Part shown: one piece after another, positions 63,640 through 64,000 of the stretch
How the letters are laid out: each line of letters starts with the position of its first letter
Position numbering within the stretch: position 1 is the first letter of the stretch
Source of the DNA: Rhizobium sp. CC-YZS058
Lineage (GTDB): Bacteria > Pseudomonadota > Alphaproteobacteria > Rhizobiales > Rhizobiaceae
Reading direction: 5' to 3'
Length of the DNA: 64,000 nucleotides
Assembly: GCF_034720595.1 (NCBI RefSeq)
Contig: NZ_JAYESJ010000001.1
Span: forward strand, 1,328,001 to 1,392,000
Translations under genes and position numbers: made by a program
The notes under the pieces: model-generated
Seen by the model: the letters and a program-made list of their open reading frames with translations, nothing else
Database searches by the model: none
Told to the model about the DNA's origin: nothing

Positions 63640-64000
63640 TTACTTCACGTTGGCGCCGACGACGCTGTCCCAGCCGGCAGTCACGGCAGCCTTGTTGGCG
63701 TCCACTTCCTCGAGCGTCGGGAAGTAGGCCTTTTCATAGGAGGCTGCCGGCGGCAGGGCGTCGATCAGGTCCTGCGGAACCTTGCCGGCCTTGACCATGG
63801 CGTTGAAGCGGATCGGGTGGCAATAGCCCTTCAGCCAGCCGACCTGACCTTCGTCGGAATAGAGGTGCTCCATCCACAGCTTGGCAGCGTTCGGGTGCGG
63901 TGCGTAGGCGGAGATGCCCTGCACATAGACGCCGGCGAGAACGCCCTTCTCCGGCACGATGACGTCGACCGGCGGGTTGTCGGCGAGCGTCTTCTTGGCG
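63640..64000 (-). CDS. ABC substrate-binding protein (N-terminus beyond window edge)
   Basis: The C-terminal 120 residues of a periplasmic binding protein; the gene continues to the right of the window. The readable part has VIVPEKGVLAGVYVQGISAY, HPNAAKLWMEHLYSDEGQVG, LKGYCHPIRFN and ends WDSVVGANVK, typical of spermidine/iron/2-aminoethylphosphonate binding proteins. It precedes two permeases and an ATPase, so it should be the substrate-recognition part of that transporter. The truncation is caused by the window, not by mutation. Confidence 0.88.
   Translation of the reverse strand, partial: AKKTLADNPPVDVIVPEKGVLAGVYVQGISAYAPHPNAAKLWMEHLYSDEGQVGWLKGYCHPIRFNAMVKAGKVPQDLIDALPPAASYEKAYFPTLEEVDANKAAVTAGWDSVVGANVK

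Noticed and set aside
1..64000. CRISPR arrays, tRNA, rRNA, insertion sequences or prophage
   Set aside because: No regularly spaced repeats, RNA gene signatures, transposase or integrase motifs were recognised on reading both strands; short RNA genes could still be missed without a covariance search.

Overview
The window is about 64 kb of high-GC, gene-dense chromosomal DNA from an alphaproteobacterium, most likely a member of the Rhizobiaceae. The main indicators are a dctA/dctBD locus with a sigma-54 promoter and paired DctD-type sites, a TGA-N9-TCA motif of the RirA/IRO type before a siderophore receptor, DUF1127, DUF982, DUF1284 and DUF4112 proteins, a THI-box thiamine salvage operon, and a PraR-like XRE regulator. 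No rRNA, tRNA, CRISPR array, transposase, integrase or phage gene was seen.

Layout. 1-4.2 kb (minus strand): an XRE regulator, a SARP-TPR regulator, a 70-aa peptide, a YcaO enzyme and a TfuA-like protein that runs off the left edge. This looks like an undescribed, probably thioamide-type, RiPP locus. 4.2-6.5 kb: an AT-richer gap, a small ORF and a membrane diguanylate cyclase. 6.6-10.9 kb: a TPP riboswitch followed by thiX-thiY-thiM-thiE-thiD, without the transporter ATPase. 11-17.3 kb: an amidinotransferase-fold protein, a GGDEF-EAL protein, a ketoglutarate-semialdehyde-type dehydrogenase, DUF1284 and lldD. 17.5-19.6 kb: a D-threonine-aldolase-like protein and a KDG-type sugar kinase. 19.7-24.8 kb: periplasmic aldehyde oxidoreductase paoABC and an M24 peptidase. 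25-28.7 kb: a TSUP permease, DedA, ECF sigma with anti-sigma, and a fasciclin protein.

29-34.2 kb: DUF1127, dctA and divergent dctBD. 34.3-39 kb: an MHYT-PAS-GGDEF-EAL protein and a soluble PAS-PAS chemoreceptor. 39.3-43.7 kb: small proteins, a DEAD-box helicase with a DbpA-like C-terminus, a sulfite-oxidase-fold protein and DUF982. 43.8-49.8 kb: a GntR regulator divergent from a polyamine-type ABC transporter that ends with a hydantoin/Asp-Glu racemase. 50.3-54.4 kb: an iron-siderophore operon (TonB receptor, FhuF-like reductase, binding protein). 54.5-60.7 kb: a DUF892 ferritin-like protein, a membrane protein, SRPBCC, a glucoamylase-fold hydrolase, a VWA protein, a flavin amine oxidase and MsrA. 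60.8-64 kb: a second polyamine/iron-type ABC transporter whose binding-protein gene is cut by the right edge.

Genes are packed into operons, often with 4-base ATGA overlaps (ycaO/tfuA, thiY/thiM/thiE/thiD, paoA/paoB, sigma/anti-sigma, dctB/dctD, permease pairs). Three c-di-GMP proteins and one chemoreceptor point to surface and motility control. The two ABC cassettes, DctA, LldD and the KDG kinase point to broad organic-nutrient use in a soil or plant-associated organism. All calls rest on reading the sequence; no database search was run.
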